A stretch of 64,000 bases of DNA, taken from NCBI RefSeq assembly GCF_023509035.1, contig NZ_CP075583.1:2542001-2606000 (forward strand), in the 5' to 3' direction. A model generated the notes under the pieces. The model ran no database searches and was not told the origin of the DNA. It worked only from the letters and a program-made list of their open reading frames with translations. This document shows positions 26,644-35,979 of this stretch, one piece after another (position 1 is the first letter of the stretch; the number at the start of each line of letters is the position of its first letter). This DNA is from Janthinobacterium lividum (GTDB lineage Bacteria > Pseudomonadota > Gammaproteobacteria > Burkholderiales > Burkholderiaceae_D). A program made the translations under genes and the position numbers.

Positions 26644-26928
26644 TCAGCGCGCCGGTAGCGGCGCGCCTCGCGCCAGCGCGGCCGTGCGTGGACGCAGGCG
26701 GGAAAACAGATGCGGCCCGGTCGGTTTGCGGCGCGGTCCCGTTGTCAGCACGCGCAAGGCGGTGGGTAGCGGCACGTCGTGGCAGTGCAAAAACAGGGCG
26801 GCGGCGCCCGTACCGGCCATTTCCTGCAAGGCCAGCGCATGTTCCACCAGCGCCGCCGTGCGCATGTCGAGCCGCACCGGGATGTCGGGTTGAAATAATT
26901 GTCTGTCGACTTGCCGTGCCTCGCGCAT
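26644..26928 (-). CDS. Small hypothetical protein (94 aa)
   Basis: I do not recognise a family. The product begins MREARQVDRQLFQPDIPVRLDMRTAALVEHALALQEMAGTG in two stretches, is soluble-looking and ends in an Arg/Pro-rich tail (GPRRKPTGPHLFSRLRPRTAALARGAPLPAR part). The start at 26928 was chosen because GGCGGGGACAGC precedes it; a longer frame to 27159 overlaps the terminator of the next gene. It lies between the RpiR gene and the second TonB receptor on the same strand. High Arg content could also reflect a spurious GC-rich frame. Confidence 0.5.
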   Translation of the reverse strand: MREARQVDRQLFQPDIPVRLDMRTAALVEHALALQEMAGTGAAALFLHCHDVPLPTALRVLTTGPRRKPTGPHLFSRLRPRTAALARGAPLPAR

Positions 26929-27030
26929 GCTGTCCCCGCCGGGTTCGCTAGTCAAGCTGCCAGCATAAAAGCGCCCCGGCGGCGCCACTTTGCGCCAGAT
27001 CACTCCACTGTCGGATAGATTCCTCAGTGC

Positions 27031-27060
27031 AAAAAAAACGCCAACCGTTGCCGGCTGGCG
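27031..27060 (-). terminator. Terminator of the second TonB receptor gene
   Basis: CGCCAACC / GGCTGGCG-type stem (one G-T pair) with an eight-T run on the minus strand, about 40 bases past the receptor stop. Confidence 0.85.
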
Positions 27061-27097
27061 CTGAAACCCTCGCAAGGAAGAAAGGGTGGGGGACTGG

Positions 27098-29782
27098 TTA
27101 GTAGCTCCAGCGGACTGAGATACCGACAACCTTGTCATAGCGCCGCACATCGCGCACATAGTCCGGCGTGTCGTGGTAGTCGCGGTAGGTCGAGTCGAGC
27201 AGGTTGTTGGCGTCCAAAGTCACCGTGGTGTTCGGGTTGAGCTTGTACGAGACCGACGCGTCCAGGGTCTTGGTGGGTGCCACGGTCAGGTGGATGCCCT
27301 TGCCACGGTAGTTGTAGTCGTCGACGTACTTGTCGCGCCAGCTGTAGGCCAGGCGCGCCGACCACGGTCCCTGTTCGTACAGGCCGACGATATTGGCCGA
27401 CCACTTCGACATGCCCGTGAACGGATGCACGCCGCCATTCAGTTCTTCCAGCTCGCCCGTCATGTAGGTGGCGTTCGCCTGCAGGCCCAGGCTGCTCATC
27501 CAGCCGGGCAGCTTGTCGTAGAACTGCTGGTAGGCCATTTCCACGCCTTGCAGATGGCCCTTCGAGGTGTTGCGCGGGCGCGTGATGTCGTACTCGATGC
27601 CGCCATACGTTTCCTTGGCTGAACCGGACAGGATGTAATTCTTGAAGTTGTGGCGGAACACGGTGGCCGTGACGGAACCCGTCTGCGCGAAATACCATTC
27701 CAGCGCCGCATCGAGGTTCTTGCCTTCCACGGGTTTCAGGTCGGGATTGCCGCCGCTGCCTGTCGGGCGCACCATCTCCAGGCTTTGACCCAGGGTCACG
27801 CCGGGATTGAAGTCGGCGAAGTTCGGGCGCTGCACGGCCTTGCCGGCCGTCAGGCGGGCGATCAAGTCCTGGCGCAACATGGCTTTCAGGGTCAGGCTGG
27901 GCAGCACGTCCGTATCCGAAGTCTTCACGCGCACCGGCGTGACGATGCCGTTTTGCGAGGAATTGCCTTGCAAGTCCTGCTTGGTCTGCACCACGCGCAC
28001 GCCCAAGGTACCGTCGACTGGCACTTGCGCCAGGTCAAAGCCGATGCGCGCCTTACCGTAGATGGCATTGGTTTTTTCCACATCCTTGAAGTGAGTCATT
28101 GGATCGTCCGGGCTGCGCTCGCTGCTGCCCGTAAACAGCTGGCGCAGCGTGTCCGTGTTGTTGAGCATGAAATCGCGGCACGGCGTGAGCCAGCTTTGCA
28201 GGCCGAAGTTGCCCGTGTTTTTGTGCGAGGTGCAGGCCAGGCCGGGCAGGGCATCGGCAGTCATGATCGACGTCAGCCCGCCTTGCACGTTCTTTTCGCG
28301 GATTGATTCGGCCTTGCGCTTGGCCAGGCGCACGCCGCCCGAGAATTCGCGGAAGAAGCCCGTGCTGTCCATGTCGTAGGTGACGTCGCCACGCCAGTCG
28401 GTTGAACTGCCTTCGTCGTGGCTGTGGTTATCGTAGAAGCCGAGCAGGGTGTAGTTCTTCGGATCCGTCATGTTGTAGCCGGGGTAGCTGATCTGCGCGC
28501 CGCCGTTCACGTTCGTGCTGCCGATGATGCTGGTCGGATGGGCGAGGAAGTCGAGGATGGGAAATTCGCGCTCGAAATTGCTGACCGTGCGCGCCAGTTC
28601 CGTCGTGGCGCGCAGCTGCGGCGTGATATCCCAGCGCGCGCCGATGGCGCCCTGCGAGCCGATCGAGCGGTCGCGCCGCGCCTGGGTCGAACCGAGCGTG
28701 AACGGCGACCATGGTCCGTCGATCTTGCCCACCGTGGCCGCCTGATTGGTGCCGGGGATCAGGGTGATGTCCGGGTTCTGGCCCCACGGCAGCGAACCGA
28801 CGAAGAACTGGCTGTCGAACGCGTGCTTGATCAGGGTCGACATGCCTTCCGCATACACTTCCACCTGCGAGTTCGGGCGCCACTGGAAGGCGGCATTCGC
28901 CGCATAGCGCTTGCGGTCGCCCACGGTCGGGATCATGCCGACGGAATCGGGCCCTGTGATGTTGCCCGCTTCCGGGCGCTTGACGGGTTCGGCGTTCCAG
29001 ATCGTCTCGTCATAGTATTTGCTGCGCTGGTAGGACAGGCCGAGCAGGGCGCCGAATTCGCCGTACTGCGTCTTCCAGCGGTTCGAGACCATGCCGCTGA
29101 CGTTCGGGTCCGTCGAGCCGGACTTGTCGCGGTGCTCGGCGCGCACGTTGCCCGATGCCGTAAAGCCCTTGAAGTCGAACGGGCGGTTGGTGCGCACGTC
29201 GACCACGCCGGCCGTGCCGCCTTCGACCATGTCGGCGCCCTGCGATTTGTACACGTCCACGCGCTGCAGCATGGCCGTCGGAATGTCGGCCAGGTACAGG
29301 CTGCGGCCCACGGACGTGAACATCTCGCGGCCATTGAGCAGGGTCACCACGCCGGGCAAGCCGCGGATGATGACGGAACCCGCCTCGCCGCCTTCGCGGC
29401 GGATCTGCACGCCCGTCACGCGGCCGAGGATCTCGGCCACGTTCTTGTCGGGGAATTTGCCGATTTCATCGGCGACGATGGAGTCGACCACCTGGTCGTT
29501 GTTTTTCTTGATCGTCTGTGCGCTTTGTGCTGCCCTGCGCACGCCCGTGACGGCCACCACGGCGATGCCCGCATTGTCGGCTGGCGCCGCCGCTTGCGCG
29601 GGTGCCACCGGTGCAGTTTCCACCGCCTCCGCCGCCGGTGTTTCCACGGCGGGCGCCTGTTGCGCCCAGACGGAAGCGCTGCTCAGCAGGCCGGCGCCGG
29701 CCAGGGCGGCCACCGTGGCCTTCAATGTCAATCGTGTGTTTTGCCTGGGCGTGCGGGTGCCCGTTGCCATCAATTGCTTCAT
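27098..29782 (-). CDS. TonB-dependent receptor (large, oligosaccharide-receptor-like)
   Basis: 894-aa outer-membrane receptor. Signal peptide ends near SVWAQQ (about residue 41), followed by an Ala/Pro linker. The plug begins VVAVTGVRRAAQSAQTIKKN and carries the IVADEIGKFPDKNVAEIL and GEAGSVIIRGLPG motifs typical of the Xanthomonas/Caulobacter-type receptors that often import oligosaccharides. The barrel ends with aromatic Tyr (ISVRWSY). It stands alone with its own terminator and a palindrome upstream; the substrate is not evident. The nearest genes (RpiR regulator, aminotransferase) might suggest an amino-sugar, but that is speculation. Confidence 0.92.
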   Translation of the reverse strand: MKQLMATGTRTPRQNTRLTLKATVAALAGAGLLSSASVWAQQAPAVETPAAEAVETAPVAPAQAAAPADNAGIAVVAVTGVRRAAQSAQTIKKNNDQVVDSIVADEIGKFPDKNVAEILGRVTGVQIRREGGEAGSVIIRGLPGVVTLLNGREMFTSVGRSLYLADIPTAMLQRVDVYKSQGADMVEGGTAGVVDVRTNRPFDFKGFTASGNVRAEHRDKSGSTDPNVSGMVSNRWKTQYGEFGALLGLSYQRSKYYDETIWNAEPVKRPEAGNITGPDSVGMIPTVGDRKRYAANAAFQWRPNSQVEVYAEGMSTLIKHAFDSQFFVGSLPWGQNPDITLIPGTNQAATVGKIDGPWSPFTLGSTQARRDRSIGSQGAIGARWDITPQLRATTELARTVSNFEREFPILDFLAHPTSIIGSTNVNGGAQISYPGYNMTDPKNYTLLGFYDNHSHDEGSSTDWRGDVTYDMDSTGFFREFSGGVRLAKRKAESIREKNVQGGLTSIMTADALPGLACTSHKNTGNFGLQSWLTPCRDFMLNNTDTLRQLFTGSSERSPDDPMTHFKDVEKTNAIYGKARIGFDLAQVPVDGTLGVRVVQTKQDLQGNSSQNGIVTPVRVKTSDTDVLPSLTLKAMLRQDLIARLTAGKAVQRPNFADFNPGVTLGQSLEMVRPTGSGGNPDLKPVEGKNLDAALEWYFAQTGSVTATVFRHNFKNYILSGSAKETYGGIEYDITRPRNTSKGHLQGVEMAYQQFYDKLPGWMSSLGLQANATYMTGELEELNGGVHPFTGMSKWSANIVGLYEQGPWSARLAYSWRDKYVDDYNYRGKGIHLTVAPTKTLDASVSYKLNPNTTVTLDANNLLDSTYRDYHDTPDYVRDVRRYDKVVGISVRWSY

Positions 29783-29909
29783 CTTGTCTCCACCTGTATT
29801 TTAGTTATGTTGAGAACGCTGCGGCAGTCGCCGCCAGAGCTGGAACTTGCTCAGAAACATGGTAGGTTGGAATGACTTTGCCCCACAAATGACTTCTTTT
29901 GCGATGTCA

Positions 29910-29925
29910 ATACCAATTCCGGTAT
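29910..29925. promoter_or_regulatory. Candidate operator upstream of the TonB receptor (ATACC-N6-GGTAT)
   Basis: Inverted repeat ATACCAATTCCGGTAT located about 130 bases upstream of the receptor start in a 227-bp gap with no gene. Sugar-responsive receptors often have LacI/GntR palindromes of this kind; the regulator is unknown. Confidence 0.35.
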
Positions 29926-30009
29926 CCCTGCTGCGTTCATGCGCCCTGGCGGCGCACCGCGCGTTGTCGAATCCGGCGTGCGCGCGTTGCGGGCGCTCCA
30001 CAGGTGGTG

Positions 30010-33000
30010 TCAGGCGGTGCAGGGCGCGGCGCTTTGCGCCAGCCAGGCCATGAAGTGCGCCTGCGGCATGGGGCGGGCAAAATAGTAGCCCTGTAATTCA
30101 TCGCAGCCGGCGTGGCGCAGCACGTCGGCATCGGCCGCGCTTTCCACGCCCTCGGCGGTGACCGTCAAGCCCAGGGTGTGGCCAAGGCCGATGATGGTTT
30201 TCGTCACCGCCAAATTCTGCGGCGAACCGTGGATGTCCTGCACGAAGCTCATGTCGATTTTCAGCTTGTCGAGCGGGAAGCGGCACAGGTAGTTCAGGCT
30301 CGAATAGCCGGTGCCGAAATCGTCGATCGACAGCGCAAAACCCAGCGCCTTGATGGCGTGCAGGGTGGCGATGGTGTCGTCCACGTTGTCCATCAGGATA
30401 GACTCGGTCAGTTCGAATTCGATCTGTTCTGGCGTGACGGGAAACTCGCGCAGCACTTCGCGCAAGGTCGCCACCAGGCCGCCGCTTTTCAACTGGATGG
30501 CCGACAGGTTGATCGACACGGCGATGTCGCCCGCGCCCGCCTCGCGCCAGGCCACCTGCTGACGGCACGCTTCGCGCATGACCCACGCGCCGATGGAGAC
30601 GATCAGGCCAGATTCCTCGGCGGCGGGAATGAAACTGTCGGGCGCGATCAGGCCGTGCTGCGGATGCTGCCAGCGGATCAGGCTTTCCACGCCATTCAGG
30701 CGGCTGCTTTTCGCATCGATGCGCGGCTGGTAATACAGCACCAGTTCCTGCCGCTCGATGGCGTGGCGCAGGTCGCTTTCCAGGTGCAGCTGCTGCAACT
30801 GCTGCTCCTGCATCTGCGGCGTGAACATGCGCGCGTGATCGCGCCCGCCGCTCTTGGCCTGGTACATGGCCGCATCGGCGTGGCGCATCAGGGTGTCCAT
30901 GTCGTCGCCGTGATCCGGATAGATGGCTACGCCCACGCTGCACGAGACATACAGCTCGCTGCCTTCCACCTGGTGCGGCTGGCGCATGGCCGGTATCAAT
31001 CGCGTGTCGAGCAGGGCGGCGATGGATGCAGCATCGCCGATGCCGTTGAGGATGACGACGAATTCATCGCCGCCCAGGCGGCTGACGGTATCGCCTTCGC
31101 GCACCAGCTGCAGCAGGCGCGCCGACACCGATTGCAGCAGCGCGTCGCCCACATGGTGGCCCAGCGCGTCGTTGACGTGCTTGAAGCGGTCCAGGTCGAC
31201 GAACAGCACGCCCACCTTTTCGCCGCTGCGGCGTGCCTGCGCGATGGCGGCCGCCAGGCGCAGTTTCGACACGTGGCGGTTTGCCAGTCCCGTCAGGGCA
31301 TCGTGGTGGGCCATGTGCTCGATCTGCCGCTCGCTGGCCTTGCGTTCGCTGATGTCGAGCGAGCTGGCGATGAAATGCGTGGTGACGCCGTCAAGGCCGC
31401 GCACGGCGTTCATCACCAGCCAGGCGGGATAGCTTTCCAGCGACTTGCGCTGCACCCGGATCTCGCCCTGCCAGTAGCCGCGCCGCGCCAGGGTCCGGCG
31501 CAGGCTGTCGAGCTGCTCGGGACTGTTGTCGGGCGCGAGCAAAAAGGCCGGGCGCTTGCCGATCAGCTCCACCATGTCGTACAGCGAATGGCGGCGGAAG
31601 GCCTGGTTGACGGTGATGATGCGCATGCTGGCGTCCATCACGATCAGGCTTTCGGCGGACGCCTCGAACACCTTGGCCCACAGTTCCAGGCGCGACTCCA
31701 TCAACTTCATCTTGTTGATCGGCGTGAAGGTCGACAGCACGGCGCGCTGGCCTTGGTAGTCGATCAGGCGCGCGGAAATCAAGGCCCAGGTGGGCGTGCC
31801 GCCGCCGCTCCAGCACACCTCGAATTCATCGACGGCGCCCAAGTCGCTCAAGCGCTGGAAGAAGCGCGAACGGGCCTGCGGACGCATGCCGTCCACCCAC
31901 GGATCCAGGTCCAGGCCGCCCTGCCACGCGTGCGCGGCCTGGTTCGCGTGCAGCACCTGGTGATGGGGGATCGAGGTGACCATCAGCGGGATGGGAATGG
32001 CGTCGACCAGCTGGCGCTGCGCATCGGCCGCGCTGGCGCGCGCCACCAGTTCCTGCTGCGCCATGCGCTGGAAGTCGAGCTGCTGCAGCATGGTATTGAA
32101 GGCGCTGACCAGGCGCCCCGTTTCGTCCTCGCTGTCCCAGACGGCGCGCAGGCTATGGTCGCCCGTTTCGCGTACCTCCTGCGCCACGCGCGCCAGGCGG
32201 CGGATGGGCAGGGCGATCTGCCGCGCGACGAAAAACACCAGGCCCAGTATCATCACTAGCAGCAGCACGGCCGTGCCCAGGTGCAGCCACATGCGCATAA
32301 AAAAGCCGTCCACGCGCAGCTGGATCAGGCGGTGCAATTCGTTCTCCGCCTCGCGCCAGGCACGCTGCAGGGCTGCGACGGCTGCCGCATCATGCCTTGC
32401 CAGCGCCGTGCTGCCGGCCGCATGGACAGGTGCGCTGGCCAGCGCCTGGGTACTGGCGCGTAACTGCGCCACGGCTTGCTGCAGGGCCGCGCGCGAGCCG
32501 TCCAGGTGTTGGCGCAGCAGCGGCGTGCTGGCCGCGAACGCCTCCGTGTAGTCGCTGCCGATGCCGCCCATGGTGGCGTCCATGCGCCCTTCCAGAATCA
32601 GGAACTGGGTCTGCAGGCGCTGGCGCTGCGCACCTTCGGCCGTGGCCAGTTGCAGGGCCAGGGCGCGCGTGCTGTTGATCACTTCCAGCAGTTCCGGAAA
32701 GCGCAGGATCACCAGCGACATCGTGTAATAGCTGTCCAGGTCCGGGTCGAGGATCAGGTTGGATTGGTTGCCCACGCGCGTGAGCAGTTCGCGCCCGGCG
32801 ACGAAGGCGGGCGAGGGCGCGATGCTGTCGTCGGGCGCAGCGGGAGTACTAGCTGCCTGGCGCAGCAGGGCGGCAAATTGCGCATTCAGTTCGGCGCTGC
32901 GCATGCCCGCGCCGAAGCTGCGTTCGGCCTGCTCCACGGCTGCCGCTTGCGCGCCCGGTTGCGCCGTGCTGCGCGTCAGGGGCAGCAGCGCATCGCGGAC

Positions 33001-33177
33001 CGCGGCGATGTAGTCATTGCCCGCCATTTCCTTGCGCGAGAAATCGATGGCGATGTATTTTTCGTTGATGAGGATGCCGGAAATGAAGATGACGGCGGAC
33101 AGATCGAGCAAATAGATCAGCGCCAGTTTGCGCCCCACCGTCAATTTCCCGATCATGCGCGAGATTCTGCCCACCAT
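30010..33177 (-). CDS. Membrane-bound dual GGDEF/EAL cyclic-di-GMP protein with PAS domains
   Basis: 1055 aa. Order: TM1 (about 18-37), a periplasmic sensor region of about 250 residues (helical, MCP-like), TM2 (about 297-319), HAMP (about 320-372), PAS (about 385-490), PAS (about 500-615), GGDEF domain with intact GGDEF (702-706) and an I-site RxxD (REGD, 693-696), then EAL domain whose signature is ESLIRW (831-836) with EFELTES, DDFGTGYS and the final LGHTLGLTVTAEGVE. Both halves look catalytically possible, so output may be synthesis or hydrolysis of c-di-GMP. Single gene; no partner evident. Confidence 0.94.
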   Translation of the reverse strand: MVGRISRMIGKLTVGRKLALIYLLDLSAVIFISGILINEKYIAIDFSRKEMAGNDYIAAVRDALLPLTRSTAQPGAQAAAVEQAERSFGAGMRSAELNAQFAALLRQAASTPAAPDDSIAPSPAFVAGRELLTRVGNQSNLILDPDLDSYYTMSLVILRFPELLEVINSTRALALQLATAEGAQRQRLQTQFLILEGRMDATMGGIGSDYTEAFAASTPLLRQHLDGSRAALQQAVAQLRASTQALASAPVHAAGSTALARHDAAAVAALQRAWREAENELHRLIQLRVDGFFMRMWLHLGTAVLLLVMILGLVFFVARQIALPIRRLARVAQEVRETGDHSLRAVWDSEDETGRLVSAFNTMLQQLDFQRMAQQELVARASAADAQRQLVDAIPIPLMVTSIPHHQVLHANQAAHAWQGGLDLDPWVDGMRPQARSRFFQRLSDLGAVDEFEVCWSGGGTPTWALISARLIDYQGQRAVLSTFTPINKMKLMESRLELWAKVFEASAESLIVMDASMRIITVNQAFRRHSLYDMVELIGKRPAFLLAPDNSPEQLDSLRRTLARRGYWQGEIRVQRKSLESYPAWLVMNAVRGLDGVTTHFIASSLDISERKASERQIEHMAHHDALTGLANRHVSKLRLAAAIAQARRSGEKVGVLFVDLDRFKHVNDALGHHVGDALLQSVSARLLQLVREGDTVSRLGGDEFVVILNGIGDAASIAALLDTRLIPAMRQPHQVEGSELYVSCSVGVAIYPDHGDDMDTLMRHADAAMYQAKSGGRDHARMFTPQMQEQQLQQLHLESDLRHAIERQELVLYYQPRIDAKSSRLNGVESLIRWQHPQHGLIAPDSFIPAAEESGLIVSIGAWVMREACRQQVAWREAGAGDIAVSINLSAIQLKSGGLVATLREVLREFPVTPEQIEFELTESILMDNVDDTIATLHAIKALGFALSIDDFGTGYSSLNYLCRFPLDKLKIDMSFVQDIHGSPQNLAVTKTIIGLGHTLGLTVTAEGVESAADADVLRHAGCDELQGYYFARPMPQAHFMAWLAQSAAPCTA

Positions 33178-33304
33178 GCGTGTACCACCTTTTCGTCAGC
33201 CCATTTTATGTTTTCTTATGAGCAATTTTCATGCCTGAATTTACAAGCTTGCAAGGGGGCTTTTGCACCATGCCGGTGCGCGGAGGGAGGCGGCGCGCGC
33301 CCAT

Positions 33305-33330
33305 AAAAAAGGGCGGCCCGCAGGCCGCCC
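33305..33330 (-). terminator. Terminator of the cphA'-cphA operon
   Basis: GGGCGGCC / GGCCGCCC stem with a short loop followed by six T on the minus strand, about 25 bases past the cphA stop. Confidence 0.92.
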
Positions 33331-33351
33331 TAGTATGCCGTCAGGCTGTAC

Positions 33352-35922
33352 TTACGCTTCGGCGACGCGCTTGGCGATGTGCGCCAGCGCTTCTTCCACC
33401 TGGTCGATCAGGATCAGGCACAGATCGCCTTCGTTCAAGCGCGCCAGGGCCTTGTCGATGGCGACGAATTCGCCGTTGATTTCATCGATATGGCTGGTGC
33501 GCTTGGCGCCGTTCAAGCCCTGGCGCAGCAGTGCCACGACTTCGCCGTCGGCGCGGCCGCGCTGGCACTGGTCCTGGTACAGCAGCACGTCGTCGAAGGC
33601 GGCGCCGAGGATTTCCGTCTGCTGGCGAATGTCTTCGTCGCGGCGGTCGCCGGCGCCGCTGATGACCACCGAACGGCGCTTGGCCGGCATGCTTTCCACG
33701 GCCTGCACCAGCGCCAGGATGGCGTCCGGATTGTGGCCATAGTCGGCGATCAGGGTAGCACCCTTGTAATCGAAGACGTTGAAGCGGCCCGGCGCATTGT
33801 CGGCTTCATTGGCAAAGGTTTTCAGGCCCAGCGCGATGGTTTTCCAGTCCAGGCCGACGGCCCAGGCGGCGGCCAGCGAAGCCATGACGTTGTCGACCTG
33901 GAAGCCGATGGCGCCGTTGCGCGTGATCGGCACTTGCGACAGCGCGATTTCATGGCGGTCCTTGCCCTGTGCCGCGACCAGTTTGCCGTCTTCCACGTAC
34001 ACCACGCGGTTGCCTTGTGCGCGGTGCGTGGCCATCACGGGATGCGTCTTGTCGGCGGCGAAGAAGGTCACCGTGCCGCTGCAATTCTTGGCCATGCGGG
34101 CCACGGCCGGGTCGGTGGCGTTCAGGACGGCTACGCCGCTGTCGGCCACGTTCTGCACGATCACGCGTTTCAATACCGCCAGGTCTTCCACGGTGGTGAT
34201 GTAGTTCAGGCCCAGGTGGTCGCCCGCGCCGATGTTCGTCACCACGGCGACCTGGCAGCGGTCGAAAGCCAGGCCTTCGCGCAGCATGCCGCCACGCGCC
34301 GTTTCGAACACGGCCGCGTCCACGTCAGGGTGCAGCAGCACGTTGCGCGCGCTGCGCGGGCCGCTGCAGTCGCCGCTGTCGATCTGGCGCCCTTCGATGT
34401 ACACGCCATCGGTATTCGTCATGCCCGTGCGCAGGCCAGAGGTCGTCAGCAGGTGGGCGATCAGGCGCACGGTGGTGGTCTTGCCGTTGGTGCCCGTAAC
34501 GGCGACAACGGGAATGCGGCCATCGTCGCCCTCGGCGAACATGGCGGCGATGATGGCTTCACCCACGGGGCGCGGCTTGCCGAACGATGGCGCCAGGTGC
34601 ATGCGCAGGCCCGGTGCGGCGTTCACTTCGACGATGCCGGCGTTCTGCTCTTCCAGCGGTTTTAAAATGCTTTCAGAAACGACGTCCACGCCGCAGATGT
34701 CCAGGCCTACCATGTGCGCGGCCGCGACGGCGCGCGCCGCCACTTCCGGGTGCACGTCGACGGTGACGTCGGTGGCCGAGCCGCCCGTCGACAGGTTGGC
34801 GTTATTGCGCAAAATCACGCGCTGGCCCACGGGCGGCACGGATTCGGCCACATAGCCCTGCTTGGCCAGGCTGGCCAAGGCGATGTCGTCGAAGCGGATT
34901 TTCGTCAGCGAGGTGGCGTGGCCGCTGCCGCGGCGCGGGTCGAGGTTGACCTGGTCGACCAGTTCGCGCACCGTGTGCTGGCCGTCGCCCACCACTTGCG
35001 GCGGGTCGCGGCGGGCGGCTGCCACCATCTTGTTGCCGATGACGAGCAAACGGAAATCGTGGCCCGGCAGATAGCGCTCGACGAGAATGTCGTCGCGGAA
35101 TTCCTGCGCCGCGAGGAAGCCGGCCGTCAGCTGTTCGCGCGTGGTGACATTGACGGTGACGCCCTTGCCCTGGTTGCCATCCTTCGGCTTGACGACGACG
35201 GGCAGGCCGATCTCGCAGGCGGCGGCCCAGGCGTCGTCCGCGTCGATGGCGACACGGCCTCGCGGCACCGGCACGCCGGCCGAGTCCAGCAGCTTCTTGG
35301 TCAGTTCCTTGTCTTGCGCGATGGCTTCGGCGATCGCGCTGGTGCCGTCCATTTCGGCGGCCTGGATCTTGCGCTGCTTGCTGCCCCAGCCGAACGTCAC
35401 CAGGCTGCCTTCGGTCAGGCGGCGGAACGGGATGTTGCGGGCCACGGCGGCGTTGACGATGGCGCCGGTGGAGGGGCCCAGGCGCACGTCTTCATCGAGT
35501 TCCTGCAACTGGTGCAGGGCGCCGGCCAGGTCGAACGGCGCATCGTCGAGCGCGGCGCGGCACAGTTGCTGCGCCAGTTCCAGGGCCAGGCGGCCGACGG
35601 CTTCTTCCGAGTATTCGACGACGACCTGGAAGATACCCGTTTCCAGGGTCGATGTGGTGCGGCTGAAGGTGACGGGGCAGCCGGCTTGCGCCTGCAGGCC
35701 CAGCGCCGCCAGTTCCAGCACCTGCGCCATTGGCGCGGCGTTGTAGTTGCCCAGCGGTTGCAGCGGGCTCAGTTGCGGAAAGCGCGCGCGCAGGCGGGCT
35801 TCGAAGCCGGGCAGCTGGGCGATGTCGAGTTCCTGCGTAGTGCAGGAAACAATGGCTTCCACGGCGGTGTCGTGGCTCCAGAGGTTAGGGCCACGCAAGG
35901 CCCGTACGCGAGATACTTCCAT
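33352..35922 (-). CDS. cphA: Cyanophycin synthetase CphA (M-domain intact, N-domain motif lost)
   Basis: Makes multi-L-arginyl-poly-L-aspartate from Asp and Arg with ATP. 856 aa in three parts: N domain (1-about 160), ATP-grasp G domain (about 170-465; VVVKPKDGNQGKGV 242-255, VEVNAAPGLRMHL 431-443) that adds Asp to the backbone, and Mur-ligase-like M domain with intact P-loop TGTNGKTT (476-483), HNPDA (730-734) and GAGDRRDEDI, which adds Arg. In the N domain the HxxEH motif seen in the partner CphA' is replaced by AQVLEL, so the primer-producing site described for this domain is probably dead here. Second gene after CphA', 57 bases apart. Confidence 0.95.
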   Translation of the reverse strand: MEVSRVRALRGPNLWSHDTAVEAIVSCTTQELDIAQLPGFEARLRARFPQLSPLQPLGNYNAAPMAQVLELAALGLQAQAGCPVTFSRTTSTLETGIFQVVVEYSEEAVGRLALELAQQLCRAALDDAPFDLAGALHQLQELDEDVRLGPSTGAIVNAAVARNIPFRRLTEGSLVTFGWGSKQRKIQAAEMDGTSAIAEAIAQDKELTKKLLDSAGVPVPRGRVAIDADDAWAAACEIGLPVVVKPKDGNQGKGVTVNVTTREQLTAGFLAAQEFRDDILVERYLPGHDFRLLVIGNKMVAAARRDPPQVVGDGQHTVRELVDQVNLDPRRGSGHATSLTKIRFDDIALASLAKQGYVAESVPPVGQRVILRNNANLSTGGSATDVTVDVHPEVAARAVAAAHMVGLDICGVDVVSESILKPLEEQNAGIVEVNAAPGLRMHLAPSFGKPRPVGEAIIAAMFAEGDDGRIPVVAVTGTNGKTTTVRLIAHLLTTSGLRTGMTNTDGVYIEGRQIDSGDCSGPRSARNVLLHPDVDAAVFETARGGMLREGLAFDRCQVAVVTNIGAGDHLGLNYITTVEDLAVLKRVIVQNVADSGVAVLNATDPAVARMAKNCSGTVTFFAADKTHPVMATHRAQGNRVVYVEDGKLVAAQGKDRHEIALSQVPITRNGAIGFQVDNVMASLAAAWAVGLDWKTIALGLKTFANEADNAPGRFNVFDYKGATLIADYGHNPDAILALVQAVESMPAKRRSVVISGAGDRRDEDIRQQTEILGAAFDDVLLYQDQCQRGRADGEVVALLRQGLNGAKRTSHIDEINGEFVAIDKALARLNEGDLCLILIDQVEEALAHIAKRVAEA

Positions 35923-35954
35923 AATTAAACCGTAATCCTGTTGTGTTCTTGTGG

Positions 35955-35972
35955 GCCCGGCCGAAGCCGGGC
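35955..35972 (-). other. Intercistronic UUCG-tetraloop hairpin between cphA' and cphA
   Basis: On the mRNA strand the sequence GCCCGGC-TTCG-GCCGGGC folds into a 7-bp GC stem with a very stable UUCG loop, no T-run after it. It sits between the two synthetase genes and could set transcript stability or the CphA':CphA ratio. Confidence 0.7.
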
Positions 35973-35979
35973 TCGAGTC

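Noticed and set aside
30112..32259. 715-residue plus-strand frame opposite the GGDEF/EAL gene
   Set aside because: Pure shadow of a conserved gene with no family motif.
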